A stretch of 64,000 nt of DNA from Leptolyngbya sp. Cla-17 (GCF_016807185.1 NZ_JAEVYN010000002.1:800528-864527), one strand, 5' to 3'. Positions 37,565 to 45,946 are shown, counted from the stretch's first letter. Numbers and translations are program-made. The notes: a model not told the origin generated them from the letters alone.

Positions 37565-38785
37565 ATGACTGAACTTAAAGAAAACATCTTCGTAGAGCCG
37601 ACTCAAGCGACTGCGATCGCCTATAACATTGAGCAAGCCGTCCGGGAACGCTACGAAGCTGGAGCGCAACAACCAGAAGCATTATTGTGCTGCCCAACCG
37701 ATGGCTACGACTCCCGCTATTTAGAAATATTGCCCCAAGAAATCATCGAGAAAGATTACGGCTGTGGTGATCCGACTCGCTATGTGAATCCGGGTGAAAC
37801 GGTGGTTGATTTAGGGTCAGGAGCCGGAAAAAACTGCTACATCTTGGCGCAACGGGTGGGTGCAGCGGGACAAGTCATTGGCGTAGATTTCAACGAAGAA
37901 ATGTTAGCCCTATCGCGCAAATATTTAAAGGAAATAGGTGACAAACTGGGTTATCGCAATCTGGAATTTGTTAAAGGCAAAATTCAAGATTTAGCTTTGA
38001 GCCTCGATAAGATGGAGTCTTGGTTGCAACAAAATCCCATTACAACCCTGAATGGGGTTACCGCTTTTGAGGCAGAGCGCGATCGCCTCCGCAGTCAAGT
38101 TCCGCTCATCGCCAGCGATCTCGTCGATGTCGTCATTTCCAACTGCGTGCTGAATCTTGTCCAGCCTCAGGATAAACAGCAGTTGTTTGCCGAGATTTTT
38201 CGTGTGCTGAAACGAGGCGGACGGGCAGTGATTTCGGATATCGTGTGCGATGAAGACCCCAGCCCAGAAATTCTCAGCGACCCCAAACTCTGGAGTGGCT
38301 GCATTGCCGGAGCATTTCGTGAACACGCCTTTTTGGAGATGTTTGAACAGGCGGGTTTTCACGGCATCGAAATCTTGGCGCGTCAAGAGGCACCCTGGCA
38401 AATCATTGATGGCATCGAGTTTCGGTCGATGACCGTCCGAGCTTATAAAGGCAAGCAAAGTTCACGCCTAGAACGGAACCAAGCTGTGATTTATAAAGGT
38501 CCCTGGAGCGCCGTCCAAGATGATGATGGACATACCTTGTATCGGGGGCAGCGGATGGCGGTCTGCGACAAAACCTTTGAACTTTATACCGACCCCCATA
38601 GCCCCTATCACCAAGACTTGATTCCTGTATTACCTCATACCGCGATTCCACTTGAATCGGCCCCGGTGTTCGATTGTTCACGAGATTCACTACGCCATCC
38701 TGGCGAAACTAAGGGCGTAAATTATCGCGACACGATCTTGGATGATGGCAGCGCATGTTGTTCTCCAACCGCAAGCTGTTGTTAG
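37565..38785 (+). CDS. ArsM-like SAM methyltransferase with Cys-rich ends
   Basis: A 406-residue class I methyltransferase. SAM site: ETVVDLGSGAGKNCYI and VIGVDFNEEML. ISNCVLNL followed by RVLKRGGRAVISDIV, and SGCIAGAF, match arsenite methyltransferases (ArsM), in which these cysteines hold As(III). An N-terminal CCPTDGYDSRYLE block and a C-terminal tail ending ACCSPTASCC add more cysteines, and the tail would suit thiol-seeking metalloids. Arsenic as substrate is inferred; the protein is longer than classical ArsM, and no arsR or arsenosugar gene sits beside it. ATG 37565 (MTELKENIF) chosen over an upstream TTG at 37526. Confidence 0.65.
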   Translation: MTELKENIFVEPTQATAIAYNIEQAVRERYEAGAQQPEALLCCPTDGYDSRYLEILPQEIIEKDYGCGDPTRYVNPGETVVDLGSGAGKNCYILAQRVGAAGQVIGVDFNEEMLALSRKYLKEIGDKLGYRNLEFVKGKIQDLALSLDKMESWLQQNPITTLNGVTAFEAERDRLRSQVPLIASDLVDVVISNCVLNLVQPQDKQQLFAEIFRVLKRGGRAVISDIVCDEDPSPEILSDPKLWSGCIAGAFREHAFLEMFEQAGFHGIEILARQEAPWQIIDGIEFRSMTVRAYKGKQSSRLERNQAVIYKGPWSAVQDDDGHTLYRGQRMAVCDKTFELYTDPHSPYHQDLIPVLPHTAIPLESAPVFDCSRDSLRHPGETKGVNYRDTILDDGSACCSPTASCC

Positions 38786-38802
38786 CTCAGAGGTCATGAT
38801 GT

Positions 38803-38842
38803 ATCGGCGGCTCATCTGAGCCTGAGCCGCCGATGCATTTTG
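38803..38842 (+). terminator. strong hairpin after the ArsM-like gene
   Basis: ATCGGCGGCTCA (38803-38814) pairs perfectly with TGAGCCGCCGAT (38823-38834) over an eight-base loop and is followed by GCATTTT. It should end the methyltransferase transcript and insulate rbcL. Confidence 0.8.
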
Positions 38843-39275
38843 CCTAAACTAAGAATGGGTTCCTATTCACTCGCAGCTTTTTTTGCCAAATTCTGCTTTA
38901 TTTTTTGCCACTCTATGCACTTAGAGCCTTTAAAGTTCATTTTTTACGAGATGTTAACTTAGTAGTTTTTTTATAACTATTGTTTATTTAACTAAACAGA
39001 ATAACTAAAGTTAGTCTTATCTAAAGTGCTCTGAATCCTGATATGATTCAGTCAAGATGCCTCTTTACGCATCAAACGCATTGAGTCTAAACCATTTGCT
39101 CTGGGTTTTCTAGAGTTTTAGCAGGTTATTTCTCTAGCTACATTCGGGCAAGTGCCAAGCTTCCCAAGACTTCACTTAGTGTTGTCCAATTTTCTTGGCG
39201 TTTTTCGATTTGTACGGCGGTTTCTCCACAGGAGAGTCGCAAGGTTTTTTAGATTCAGTTTACAAAGGGAGATTT
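38843..39275 (+). promoter_or_regulatory. rbcL upstream region and leader
   Basis: This 433-bp stretch holds no gene. About 38940-39020 is AT-rich with repeated TTA/TAA and AACTA elements (AGTTTTTTTATAACTATTG, ATTTAACTAAACAGAATAAC), the sort of sequence in which LysR-type CbbR/RbcR sites lie. An inverted repeat CTGAATC (39031-39037) / GATTCAG (39045-39051) encloses TATGAT-like sequence that could be a -10 box. AAGGGAGA near 39266 is the ribosome binding site of rbcL. Regulator identity is inferred. Confidence 0.5.
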
Positions 39276-40706
39276 ATGTCTTACGCGCAAACTAGAACCC
39301 AGGCAAAAGCTGGGTACAAGGCTGGGGTACAGGATTACCGCTTGACGTACTACACCCCAGATTACACGCCAAAGGATACAGATATCCTGGCAGCATTTCG
39401 GGTCACGCCTCAGCCTGGAGTTCCTTACGAAGAAGCAGCAGCAGCAGTAGCAGCTGAATCTTCTACCGGAACCTGGACAACCGTTTGGACTGACTTGCTG
39501 ACCGACCTCGATCGCTACAAAGGTCGTTGCTACGACATCGAACCTGTTCCGGGTGAAGATAATCAGTTCATTGCTTACATTGCCTATCCTTTGGATTTAT
39601 TTGAAGAAGGCTCTGTAACCAACCTGTTGACTTCTCTTGTTGGTAACGTGTTTGGCTTCAAAGCACTGAAGGCTCTCCGTTTAGAAGATTTACGGATTCC
39701 TGTTGCTTATCTAAAGACGTTCCAAGGTCCTCCTCACGGTATTCAGGTAGAACGCGACAAGATCAACAAGTATGGTCGTCCTTTGTTGGGTTGCACAATT
39801 AAACCTAAGTTGGGTCTATCGGCGAAGAACTACGGTCGCGCTGTTTACGAATGTCTGCGCGGTGGCTTGGACTTCACCAAAGATGATGAAAACATCAACT
39901 CCCAGCCTTTCCAACGGTGGCGCGATCGCTTCCTGTTCGTAGCCGATGCTATCCATAAAGCTCAGGCTGAAACCGGTGAAATCAAAGGTCACTACCTCAA
40001 CGTCACCGCTCCCACCTGCGAAGAAATGCTGGAACGGGCTGAGTACGCCAAAGAACTCAAAATGCCCATCATCATGCATGACTTCTTGACTGCTGGCTTT
40101 ACCGCCAACACTACCTTGGCAAAATGGTGCCGCGCCAATGGAGTGCTGCTGCACATCCACCGCGCCATGCACGCTGTCATAGATCGCCAAAAGAACCACG
40201 GTATTCACTTCCGTGTCTTGGCGAAGTGCTTGCGGATGTCTGGTGGTGACCACATTCACACTGGAACTGTTGTGGGCAAACTAGAAGGCGACAAAGCCAT
40301 CACCCTTGGTTTCATCGACCTATTGCGTGAAAACTACGTTGAGCAAGACCGCTCTCGTGGTGTGTACTTCACCCAAGACTGGGCATCTATGCCCGGTGTC
40401 ATGGCAGTAGCGTCTGGTGGTATCCACGTATGGCACATGCCTGCCTTGGTGGAAATTTTCGGCGACGATTCCGTCCTACAATTCGGCGGCGGCACCCTGG
40501 GTCACCCTTGGGGTAATGCTCCTGGTGCAACCGCAAACCGCGTTGCCCTAGAAGCCTGCGTTCAAGCCCGGAACGAAGGTCGTGACCTCATGCGTGAAGG
40601 CGGAGACATTATCCGCGAAGCTTGCCGTTGGTCTCCTGAGTTGGCAACTGCTTGCGAACTGTGGAAAGAAATCAAGTTTGAGTTTGAAGCGCAAGACACG
40701 ATCTAA
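39276..40706 (+). CDS. rbcL: RuBisCO large subunit, form IB
   Basis: A 476-residue enzyme that fixes CO2 onto ribulose-1,5-bisphosphate in the carboxysome. Lys202 in DFTKDDENINS is the carbamylated metal ligand (Lys201 in spinach). TIKPKLGLS supplies the catalytic Lys176 and Lys178, and GTVVGKLEGDKA is loop 6. The start MSYAQTRTQAKAGYKAGVQD is the standard cyanobacterial N-terminus. The frame is open 27 codons further up to 39195, but AAGGGAGA before 39276 decides the start. First of rbcL-rbcX-rbcS; 160 bp with repeats separate it from rbcX. Confidence 0.98.
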   Translation: MSYAQTRTQAKAGYKAGVQDYRLTYYTPDYTPKDTDILAAFRVTPQPGVPYEEAAAAVAAESSTGTWTTVWTDLLTDLDRYKGRCYDIEPVPGEDNQFIAYIAYPLDLFEEGSVTNLLTSLVGNVFGFKALKALRLEDLRIPVAYLKTFQGPPHGIQVERDKINKYGRPLLGCTIKPKLGLSAKNYGRAVYECLRGGLDFTKDDENINSQPFQRWRDRFLFVADAIHKAQAETGEIKGHYLNVTAPTCEEMLERAEYAKELKMPIIMHDFLTAGFTANTTLAKWCRANGVLLHIHRAMHAVIDRQKNHGIHFRVLAKCLRMSGGDHIHTGTVVGKLEGDKAITLGFIDLLRENYVEQDRSRGVYFTQDWASMPGVMAVASGGIHVWHMPALVEIFGDDSVLQFGGGTLGHPWGNAPGATANRVALEACVQARNEGRDLMREGGDIIREACRWSPELATACELWKEIKFEFEAQDTI

Positions 40707-40723
40707 CGATCAGCCGCTAGTGA

Positions 40724-40858
40724 TGAGTTTTGAGTTTTGAGTTAGTTCACTGTTAGCTGTTAGCGATTCACTGTTCGCTGATAATCATCCGAACTCGTCG
40801 CTGAATCCTAATAGCCGATAGGGTCATTACACTCAAAATTCAAAACTTGAAACTCAAA
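40724..40858. repeat. heptad repeats (STRR-like) between rbcL and rbcX
   Basis: TGAGTTT is repeated nearly three times at 40724-40743, and its complement ACTCAAA recurs with variants at 40831-40858 (ACTCAAA, ATTCAAA, ACTCAAA). The two sets can form a long stem with the 87-base interval as loop. The interval has a short tandem TGTTAGC and an AGCGA/TCGCT pair. Heptanucleotide tandem repeats of this kind are known in intergenic DNA of filamentous cyanobacteria. A role in processing or stability of the rbcL message is possible. Confidence 0.75.
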
Positions 40859-40866
40859 GCTTTTCT

Positions 40867-41283
40867 ATGGATCTCAAGCAGATTGCGAAAGACACAACAA
40901 AAACCCTGATTAGCTACGTCACTTATCAGGCGTTGCGAGTGGTGATTGCCCAGTTAGATGAAACTGAACCGAAGCGGGCTTACTGGTTACGCCAGTTTTC
41001 CCTTCGAGTCAGCGTTCAAGATAGCGAAGTCTATCTAACGGCGCTTTTTCAAGAAGAACAGCGGATCGCCTTTCGCCTTCTAACGGTGCGAGAACATGTT
41101 GTTGAGGAAATGGCAGATTACCTACCGGAAATGCTCCGCACGGGAATCCAACAAGCCAATTTACAGCAGCGGACTCAGCAGTTAGAACGGATGACACAAA
41201 CCGATCCGGCTGCATCTGCAAGCCATCCTGAACAAGCCGAACAACCTGAACAGGAATCTGGCTATCAACCCGACAGCTATTAG
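40867..41283 (+). CDS. rbcX: RuBisCO assembly chaperone RbcX
   Basis: A 138-residue homodimeric chaperone that binds the RbcL C-terminus and helps form the L8 core. The family pattern is complete: QIAKDTTKTLISYVTYQALR, VIAQLDETEPKRAYWLRQFS, DSEVYLTALFQEEQRIAFRL and VREHVVEEMADYLPEML. The last 30 residues are a polar, Glu/Gln-rich tail (SHPEQAEQPEQESGYQP), variable among cyanobacteria. Its presence between rbcL and rbcS is the arrangement of many beta-cyanobacteria. The gap to rbcS is 61 bp. Confidence 0.97.
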   Translation: MDLKQIAKDTTKTLISYVTYQALRVVIAQLDETEPKRAYWLRQFSLRVSVQDSEVYLTALFQEEQRIAFRLLTVREHVVEEMADYLPEMLRTGIQQANLQQRTQQLERMTQTDPAASASHPEQAEQPEQESGYQPDSY

Positions 41284-41344
41284 CAAATACGCTAGAAGCT
41301 CTTGAATTGCAACTTTCAACCTTTAAACACTACCGAGGATTTTC

Positions 41345-41707
41345 ATGAAGACTCTCCCTAAAGAGCGGCGTTACGAAACTTTCTCCTATTTGCCTCCCCT
41401 GACGGATGCTCAAATTGCTCGTCAAATTCAATACACCATTGACCAAGGTTTCCATCCTGCGGTTGAGTTTAATGAAGACTCCAATGCAGAAACCTACTAC
41501 TGGACTCTGTGGAAATTGCCAATGTTCAACTGCTCTTCTCCTCAAGAAGTGCTAAACGAAGTGCAACAGTGCCGCTCGGAATACGGCAACTGCTATATTC
41601 GCGTGGTTGCATTTGACAACATCAAACAGTGCCAAGTCATGAGCTTCATCGTTCACAAACCCGGCAGCACAGGCAACACCAGCGGCGGCAGCGGCTACCG
41701 CTACTAA
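41345..41707 (+). CDS. rbcS: RuBisCO small subunit
   Basis: A 120-residue small subunit that caps the L8 core. Family motifs: RRYETFSYLPPLTDAQIARQ, HPAVEFNEDSNAETYYWTLW, LPMFNCSSPQEVL, EYGNCYIRVVAFDNIKQCQ. The C-terminal tail STGNTSGGSGYRY is a few residues longer than in many cyanobacteria. Last gene of the rbcLXS cluster, followed 22 bp later by a terminator hairpin. Confidence 0.98.
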   Translation: MKTLPKERRYETFSYLPPLTDAQIARQIQYTIDQGFHPAVEFNEDSNAETYYWTLWKLPMFNCSSPQEVLNEVQQCRSEYGNCYIRVVAFDNIKQCQVMSFIVHKPGSTGNTSGGSGYRY

Positions 41708-41729
41708 AGTGCTGAATAATTAAATGATC

Positions 41730-41761
41730 TAGGGTGGGCAGCGATGTTCCACCCTATTTTT
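41730..41761 (+). terminator. rho-independent terminator of rbcLXS
   Basis: TAGGGTGG (41730-41737) pairs with CCACCCTA (41749-41756), followed by a run of T (TTTTTGTG). It is a clear intrinsic terminator. Confidence 0.9.
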
Positions 41762-41908
41762 GTGTATGGTCAGAATTTCCATCCCTCGCACCCAAGCGAA
41801 ACTTTTCGACTGCATCTAGCAAGTTAACGGCAAAGGTGAGCGGCGACAGATATGACCGAAACGAATGAAGTCTCTGTACGTTCGCTCCACTGGGTTGGTA
41901 GGTTTTTA

Positions 41909-42421
41909 CTAGGTTAACAAACCCATTTGATTGGGCTCATATCCAATGATGTTAAAGCCTTCGTCTGCGGTCGGGGTTTGAAAATATGAGGTGATGTAGT
42001 CAAAATCTGTCTCAGACATGATCATCGAACCTTCAGGCTGTTCAGCGTTTCGTTTCCGCAATTGCTCTTTGCACAATGAGTCAGACGCAACAATGTAATG
42101 AAGTACATGATTTACGTTAGCGGCTTCAATTATTGAACGAAACCATTGTCGCTGAGAAGGAACATTGCCTGGAAAATCTAGAACAACAGATATTCCCTGC
42201 GCAAGAATGTCTTGCACGTGCCGTAAGACAAAAGGTTTTAAGCGTGACGAATACTTCAAATAATCCTCAAAGGTACTAATCTCTTCGGGATACAACTTCG
42301 ATAACCAGATGTCTTCACTGATCAGAATGGCATTATGGTCTGATGCCAACTCTCTCGACAACGTTGTCTTTCCTGATGCCATTTTTCCGCAGAAAAAGTG
42401 CAGAACGGGCTCGGTTTTCAC
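41909..42421 (-). CDS. P-loop kinase-like ATPase (AAA_33 type)
   Basis: A 170-residue nucleotide-binding protein. Walker A is FFCGKMASGKTTLSREL (about residues 9-25); ISEDIWLSKLYP holds an acidic residue often used by zeta-toxin or polynucleotide-kinase relatives, and VVLDFPGNVPSQRQWF is a Walker-B-like strand. RKRNAEQPEG fits the lid region. Such proteins phosphorylate small molecules or nucleic-acid ends; the substrate is not visible. It is the only intact gene on the minus strand of the rearranged 41.9-44.6 kb stretch. Start ATG at 42421. Confidence 0.8.
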   Translation of the reverse strand: MKTEPVLHFFCGKMASGKTTLSRELASDHNAILISEDIWLSKLYPEEISTFEDYLKYSSRLKPFVLRHVQDILAQGISVVLDFPGNVPSQRQWFRSIIEAANVNHVLHYIVASDSLCKEQLRKRNAEQPEGSMIMSETDFDYITSYFQTPTADEGFNIIGYEPNQMGLLT

Positions 42422-42461
42422 GATTCACCACCGTTGCATTTCTCAAGTGAACTGAATAAGC

Positions 42462-42695
42462 CTAACTACTGTTTATGCGGACTATTTCCGCATAGTAACC
42501 ATCATATGAAAGATTATCAGGACTTTTTCCATATATCTTCATGAATAGGGGATTATCGAAGACTCTTTCCGTGTAATACCCTCTTGCAGGAGTTATTGAG
42601 AGACACTGTCCTAAAGCTTCTTTGAAAAAGCGGATCAGTTCACGGACATGATCAAGCACCTGACCATCGGTGCTAAGTTGAGCGATCGCTGTCAT
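42462..42695 (-). pseudogene. fragment that shares the 3' end of the 44.6-kb membrane gene
   Basis: A 77-codon frame. Its first 25 residues (AIAQLSTDGQVLDHVRELIR and on to FFKEA) are identical to the C-terminus of the protein at 43850-44632, the result of a 76-bp DNA repeat. After FFKEA it runs into 50 unrelated residues (LGQCLSITPARGYYTERVF). Sequence upstream of its ATG has no likeness to the other gene. I read it as a displaced 3' end or duplication scar, not a gene, although a translated product cannot be excluded. Confidence 0.6.
42614..42689. repeat. 76-bp direct repeat, copy 1
   Basis: This copy shares 76 aligned bases with 43852-43927, from AAGCTTCTTTGAAAAAGCGG to GAGCGATCGC, with six mismatches clustered toward the right half. 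Between the copies lie 1162 bp with one gene, the methyltransferase-like 42730-43764. Confidence 0.9.
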
Positions 42696-42729
42696 ACTTT
42701 TGAACGTGCAACGCGTGAGTTTTCAGAGT

Positions 42730-43764
42730 ATGCAATCATCTCTTTTTAGTCCTGCCTTTGCGGTTTGGAATCAACGTCAAGTCCTTCAGCAAAAGCGCGA
42801 TCGCCTGCAAGCATTGTTTCACGCGGTTAACGATCCAGACTCTTTAACACTGTCTCAGTGGGTTCATTTATATGCAGCGGTGTTGGAGTTTAAGCCGGAT
42901 TTAGTGTTGGAGTTGGGGCGAAATGTGGGTAACTCTACCTGCGCCTTTACAGAGGCAGCAAATCAAATTGGAGAGTGTCGGGTAGTCAGCTTGTGCCGGT
43001 CAACGAACTGGCAAGAGTCTACCCAAGCGCGAGTCAGCCAAATTGTTCCGGCTGAATGGTTTCAGCCATTGGATGCGCGAGTCGCAGACATTTTACAGGT
43101 TGAGGCTAAAGCGCTTTTAGGAAATAGTCAGCGAGTTTTGGTGCTGTGGGACGCTCACGGCTTTGATGTTGCTGAGTACATGTTGGGTTCATTGATGCCT
43201 TTACTAAAAGACCGTCAGCATATTGTTCTGGTGCATGACATTACTGATTTGCGATACCACGCGGGACAAGAGAGCTATGGTGATAAGCCTCTGTGGAGAG
43301 CAGGAAACGATGATGTTTATAGTGACCATACTGTCAGGGTTGTGTTGGGGCATCTTTCTTCAGCAGTCGAGCAAGCGATCGCCCTAGTTGACTTTACCTC
43401 CCGCAATCATCTGCCTCTGCACTCAGCCGATGAGAGTTTTTATTCTGAATTGAGCCAAGAGCAAAATAATGTTCTGAGAGACTTATTAGGAGATGAACTA
43501 TTTTCTCGTAATGCTCATTGGTTTTGGTTTTCGCTCAATGAAACAAATGAAAGTGCGCTGATTCATTTTCCAAAATTCACCTCACCAGAGTTGGACAGGC
43601 ACTTAAACAAGCCGGCATCTAGCTCTCACTTGAATACAGATCAGCTAAACGCTGAGGTTGCCTTGCTGAAAAGTACGATTGCTGGAATGGAAAGCAGCAA
43701 GTTTTGGAAAATCAGGCTGCTTTGGTTGAAGTTGAAAAAGCTGTTGGGTATTCATCAGACATAG
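42730..43764 (+). CDS. SAM methyltransferase-like protein of polysaccharide type
   Basis: A 344-residue protein. The core resembles cephalosporin hydroxylase-like or class I methyltransferases: LVLELGRNVGNSTCAFTEAA, then VLVLWDAHGFDVAEYMLG and IVLVHDITDLRYH. The C-terminal MESSKFWKIRLLWLKLKKLL is a short basic-amphipathic tail often seen at the end of cyanobacterial glycosyl- and methyltransferases acting on surface sugars. The SAM glycine motif is degenerate (LGRNVGN), so activity is uncertain. The gene is bracketed by the 76-bp direct repeat. ATG 42730 is preferred; a TTG at 42700 would add ten residues. Confidence 0.65.
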   Translation: MQSSLFSPAFAVWNQRQVLQQKRDRLQALFHAVNDPDSLTLSQWVHLYAAVLEFKPDLVLELGRNVGNSTCAFTEAANQIGECRVVSLCRSTNWQESTQARVSQIVPAEWFQPLDARVADILQVEAKALLGNSQRVLVLWDAHGFDVAEYMLGSLMPLLKDRQHIVLVHDITDLRYHAGQESYGDKPLWRAGNDDVYSDHTVRVVLGHLSSAVEQAIALVDFTSRNHLPLHSADESFYSELSQEQNNVLRDLLGDELFSRNAHWFWFSLNETNESALIHFPKFTSPELDRHLNKPASSSHLNTDQLNAEVALLKSTIAGMESSKFWKIRLLWLKLKKLLGIHQT

Positions 43765-43849
43765 CTTTCTCCTTGGCAAAATTGCTTGAGAAAGCATGGT
43801 TTGAGGTCACTTAGGACGTGCAAATAAGAACAAAATTGCCTGAACAATA

Positions 43850-44632
43850 TTAAGCTTCTTTGAAAAAGCGGATCAGTTCACGGACATGATCAAGCACTTG
43901 CCCATCGGTACTCAATTGAGCGATCGCGTTTCTGCCTTCCCGCGACAACCGCTCATGATCGGCTTGGTTCGTAGCTTTTAGGTTTTCGTGAGCAGTGGCA
44001 AGTTGGGTCAAGTCTTGTCGCAGAGCGGTTGTCAGTCGTTGGAAAGTGGCAGCTTGGCTATCCAAATTTTCAACGTTAAATTGATACTCTAATTGCTGTA
44101 ATTTGCTTTCTACCTGAGTTAAGCGATCGCGCACTTCCATCACATCTTCACGGGGATAGCGCACCGTTTGCCCAATGCTTTGCAGCCGATCTGCCAGGTA
44201 TTGATAGAGCGCGATCGCCGGACGCAAGATGGTGAACAGCAACGCCGCCGCCGAACTGATGTAGCCAATGCTGCTGATGCCTGTCGCTGCCAGCGCATAT
44301 AGCCCCACCGCAGACAGAAGATGTAGGGCGATCGCCGCCCACAGCGATCGCTGGGCTAACTGCTGCACATACCGCATCTGTGACTCATCCACAGCAATCC
44401 CTTGTTTGTGCGACTCTGCCACATCCGCCAATACTGCCTTTGCTCCAAAGTGAATATTCCAGGGCACCGTCACAATCACCAGCAGCCACCAAAAGCTCGC
44501 AGCGCCGACTAGCCAATCTAGAAAATTGCCTGATGGAACATGTAGTAGTTGCAAAACACCGAATATCCCTAAAACTAATATTGCTAGGGCGATCGTATAA
44601 ACAAGGAACCCACCCGTATCTCTAGAACCCAT
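43850..44632 (-). CDS. membrane protein with C-terminal coiled coil
   Basis: A 260-residue protein I cannot assign. Three to four TM segments (about 9-30, 38-58, 94-120, 120-142) are followed by a cytoplasmic coiled coil from about 155 (VRDRLTQVESKLQQLEYQFN, SQAATFQRLTTALRQDLTQL) to the end. Its last 25 codons form the 76-bp repeat also found at 42614-42689, and its TAA lies exactly at the repeat boundary. Downstream the next base run is unrelated, so the present end may be the native one, with the other copy displaced, or a rebuilt one. Function unknown. Confidence 0.7.
   Translation of the reverse strand: MGSRDTGGFLVYTIALAILVLGIFGVLQLLHVPSGNFLDWLVGAASFWWLLVIVTVPWNIHFGAKAVLADVAESHKQGIAVDESQMRYVQQLAQRSLWAAIALHLLSAVGLYALAATGISSIGYISSAAALLFTILRPAIALYQYLADRLQSIGQTVRYPREDVMEVRDRLTQVESKLQQLEYQFNVENLDSQAATFQRLTTALRQDLTQLATAHENLKATNQADHERLSREGRNAIAQLSTDGQVLDHVRELIRFFKEA
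43852..43927. repeat. 76-bp direct repeat, copy 2
   Basis: The second copy of the repeat at 42614-42689. It codes for the last 25 residues of the membrane coiled-coil protein, and its left edge adjoins that gene's stop codon. Confidence 0.9.
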
Positions 44633-44791
44633 TGCTTTAACTGTTACATCTGAGTGTTATCCTTCATCTTGTATGAGCATTTTTTTGCACGCTGTAAATC
44701 TGTGCCACTTTATAGAGCGTTTTCCAGATTGCACTTGCAACCTTCACAGCAGTAAAACTGCCTTACAGAAAAATCACCCTCACTTCAACTT

Positions 44792-44826
44792 CGTAACAAT
44801 TCTTGATACTATTCGTAATAGTTCTT
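44792..44826 (+). promoter_or_regulatory. candidate operator upstream of ocp
   Basis: CGTAACAATTCTT (44792-44804) is repeated as CGTAATAGTTCTT (44814-44826), two differences in 13 and a 22-bp period, that is two helical turns on one face of DNA. A perfect inverted repeat ACTATT/AATAGT (44808-44822, three-base centre) lies across the second copy. It ends 37 bp before the ocp ATG. No regulator is named. Confidence 0.5.
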
Positions 44827-44863
44827 AACACTTATGCGCTGAGAGCGCTTTGGAGATTCGTAG

Positions 44864-45826
44864 ATGGCATTTAATATTGAGTCCGCTCGTTCTATTTTTT
44901 CAGGAACGCTCGCTGCTAATGTCGTTCCTACAACGATTGAGTCCTTTAATCAACTCGGTGCAGAAGATCAGCTAGCGCTGATTTGGTTTGTCTACACTGA
45001 AATGGGCAAAACCATCACTGTTGCTGCGCCTGGAGCTGCCAACATGATTTTGGCACAAGGCATTCTTGAGCAAATTAAGCAAATGCCTCCAATGGCGCAA
45101 ACCCAAGTCATGTGCGACTTAGCAAACCGTGCCGATACGCCCATTTGCCGCTCCTATGCCTCTTTTAGCATGAATATTAAGCTGGGTTTTTGGTATCAGC
45201 TAGGCGAATGGATGGCGCAGGGTTTGGTTGCTCCAATTCCAGAGGGATACAAGCTTTCAACCAAAGCGGCAGGTGTGCTGCAAGCGGTTCGGGATGCTGA
45301 TTCGGGTCAACAGATCACCATCTTGAGAAACATGGTTCTTGAAATGGGATTTGATCCAAACGCACCTGGCAGCTACAAAAAAATAGAAGATCCCGTGGTG
45401 GTGCCAACCGATATGGCATCTCGGAGCAAAGTCACTATTGAAGGGATTGATAACCCCACGGTCTTTGACTACATCAATAATATGAATGCCAATGACTTTG
45501 AAGCGGCAGTTGATCTATTTGACGCTGAGGGTGCATTGCAGCCTCCATTCCAAAAACCCATTGTGGGTCGGCAGGCAATCTTGGCATACATGCGAGAAGA
45601 ATGCCAAGGGCTGAAAATGATGCCAGAACGGGGCGTTGCTGAAGCGCCTGATCAAGGCTACACGCCAGTTAAAGTCACGGGCAAGGTTCAAACTCCCTGG
45701 TTTGGTGCTAGCGTTGGCATGAACATCGCATGGCGCTTTTTGCTTAATCCTGAAGGCAAAATTTTCTTTGTGGCGGTTGACTTGTTGGCATCGCCTAAAG
45801 AACTTCTTAACTTAGTTCGTCGTTAA
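44864..45826 (+). CDS. ocp: orange carotenoid protein
   Basis: A 320-residue blue-light photoreceptor that quenches phycobilisome excitation. The N-terminal helical domain (1-165) and C-terminal NTF2-like domain (about 190-320) are both complete. Expected carotenoid contacts are present: Tyr44 (WFVYTEMG), Trp110 (GFWYQLG), Tyr203 (FDYINNMN) and Trp290 (NIAWRF). Arg155, needed for phycobilisome binding and the closed-state salt bridge, is also there. The sequence is close to OCP1 in these regions, but the usual FRP gene is not downstream, so OCP subtype is open. It is followed by its own terminator. Confidence 0.96.
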   Translation: MAFNIESARSIFSGTLAANVVPTTIESFNQLGAEDQLALIWFVYTEMGKTITVAAPGAANMILAQGILEQIKQMPPMAQTQVMCDLANRADTPICRSYASFSMNIKLGFWYQLGEWMAQGLVAPIPEGYKLSTKAAGVLQAVRDADSGQQITILRNMVLEMGFDPNAPGSYKKIEDPVVVPTDMASRSKVTIEGIDNPTVFDYINNMNANDFEAAVDLFDAEGALQPPFQKPIVGRQAILAYMREECQGLKMMPERGVAEAPDQGYTPVKVTGKVQTPWFGASVGMNIAWRFLLNPEGKIFFVAVDLLASPKELLNLVRR

Positions 45827-45865
45827 GTGCTAAGTTTTTTCCAAAAATTGCAAATCTAAAATTGG

Positions 45866-45897
45866 GTAGGGTGAGCTAGATTCGCCCTACTTTTTTT
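45866..45897 (+). terminator. rho-independent terminator after ocp
   Basis: GTAGGG (45866-45871) pairs with CCCTAC (45885-45890), with a few extra pairs inside, and is followed by seven T. It makes ocp a single-gene transcript. Confidence 0.9.
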
Positions 45898-45946
45898 GAT
45901 CAGTTTTCGAGCCAAACTGGAGTATGCAAATTATTGAGAGTGAATC

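Noticed and set aside
39195..39275. 27-codon upstream extension of rbcL
   Set aside because: The family N-terminus and the SD place the start at 39276.
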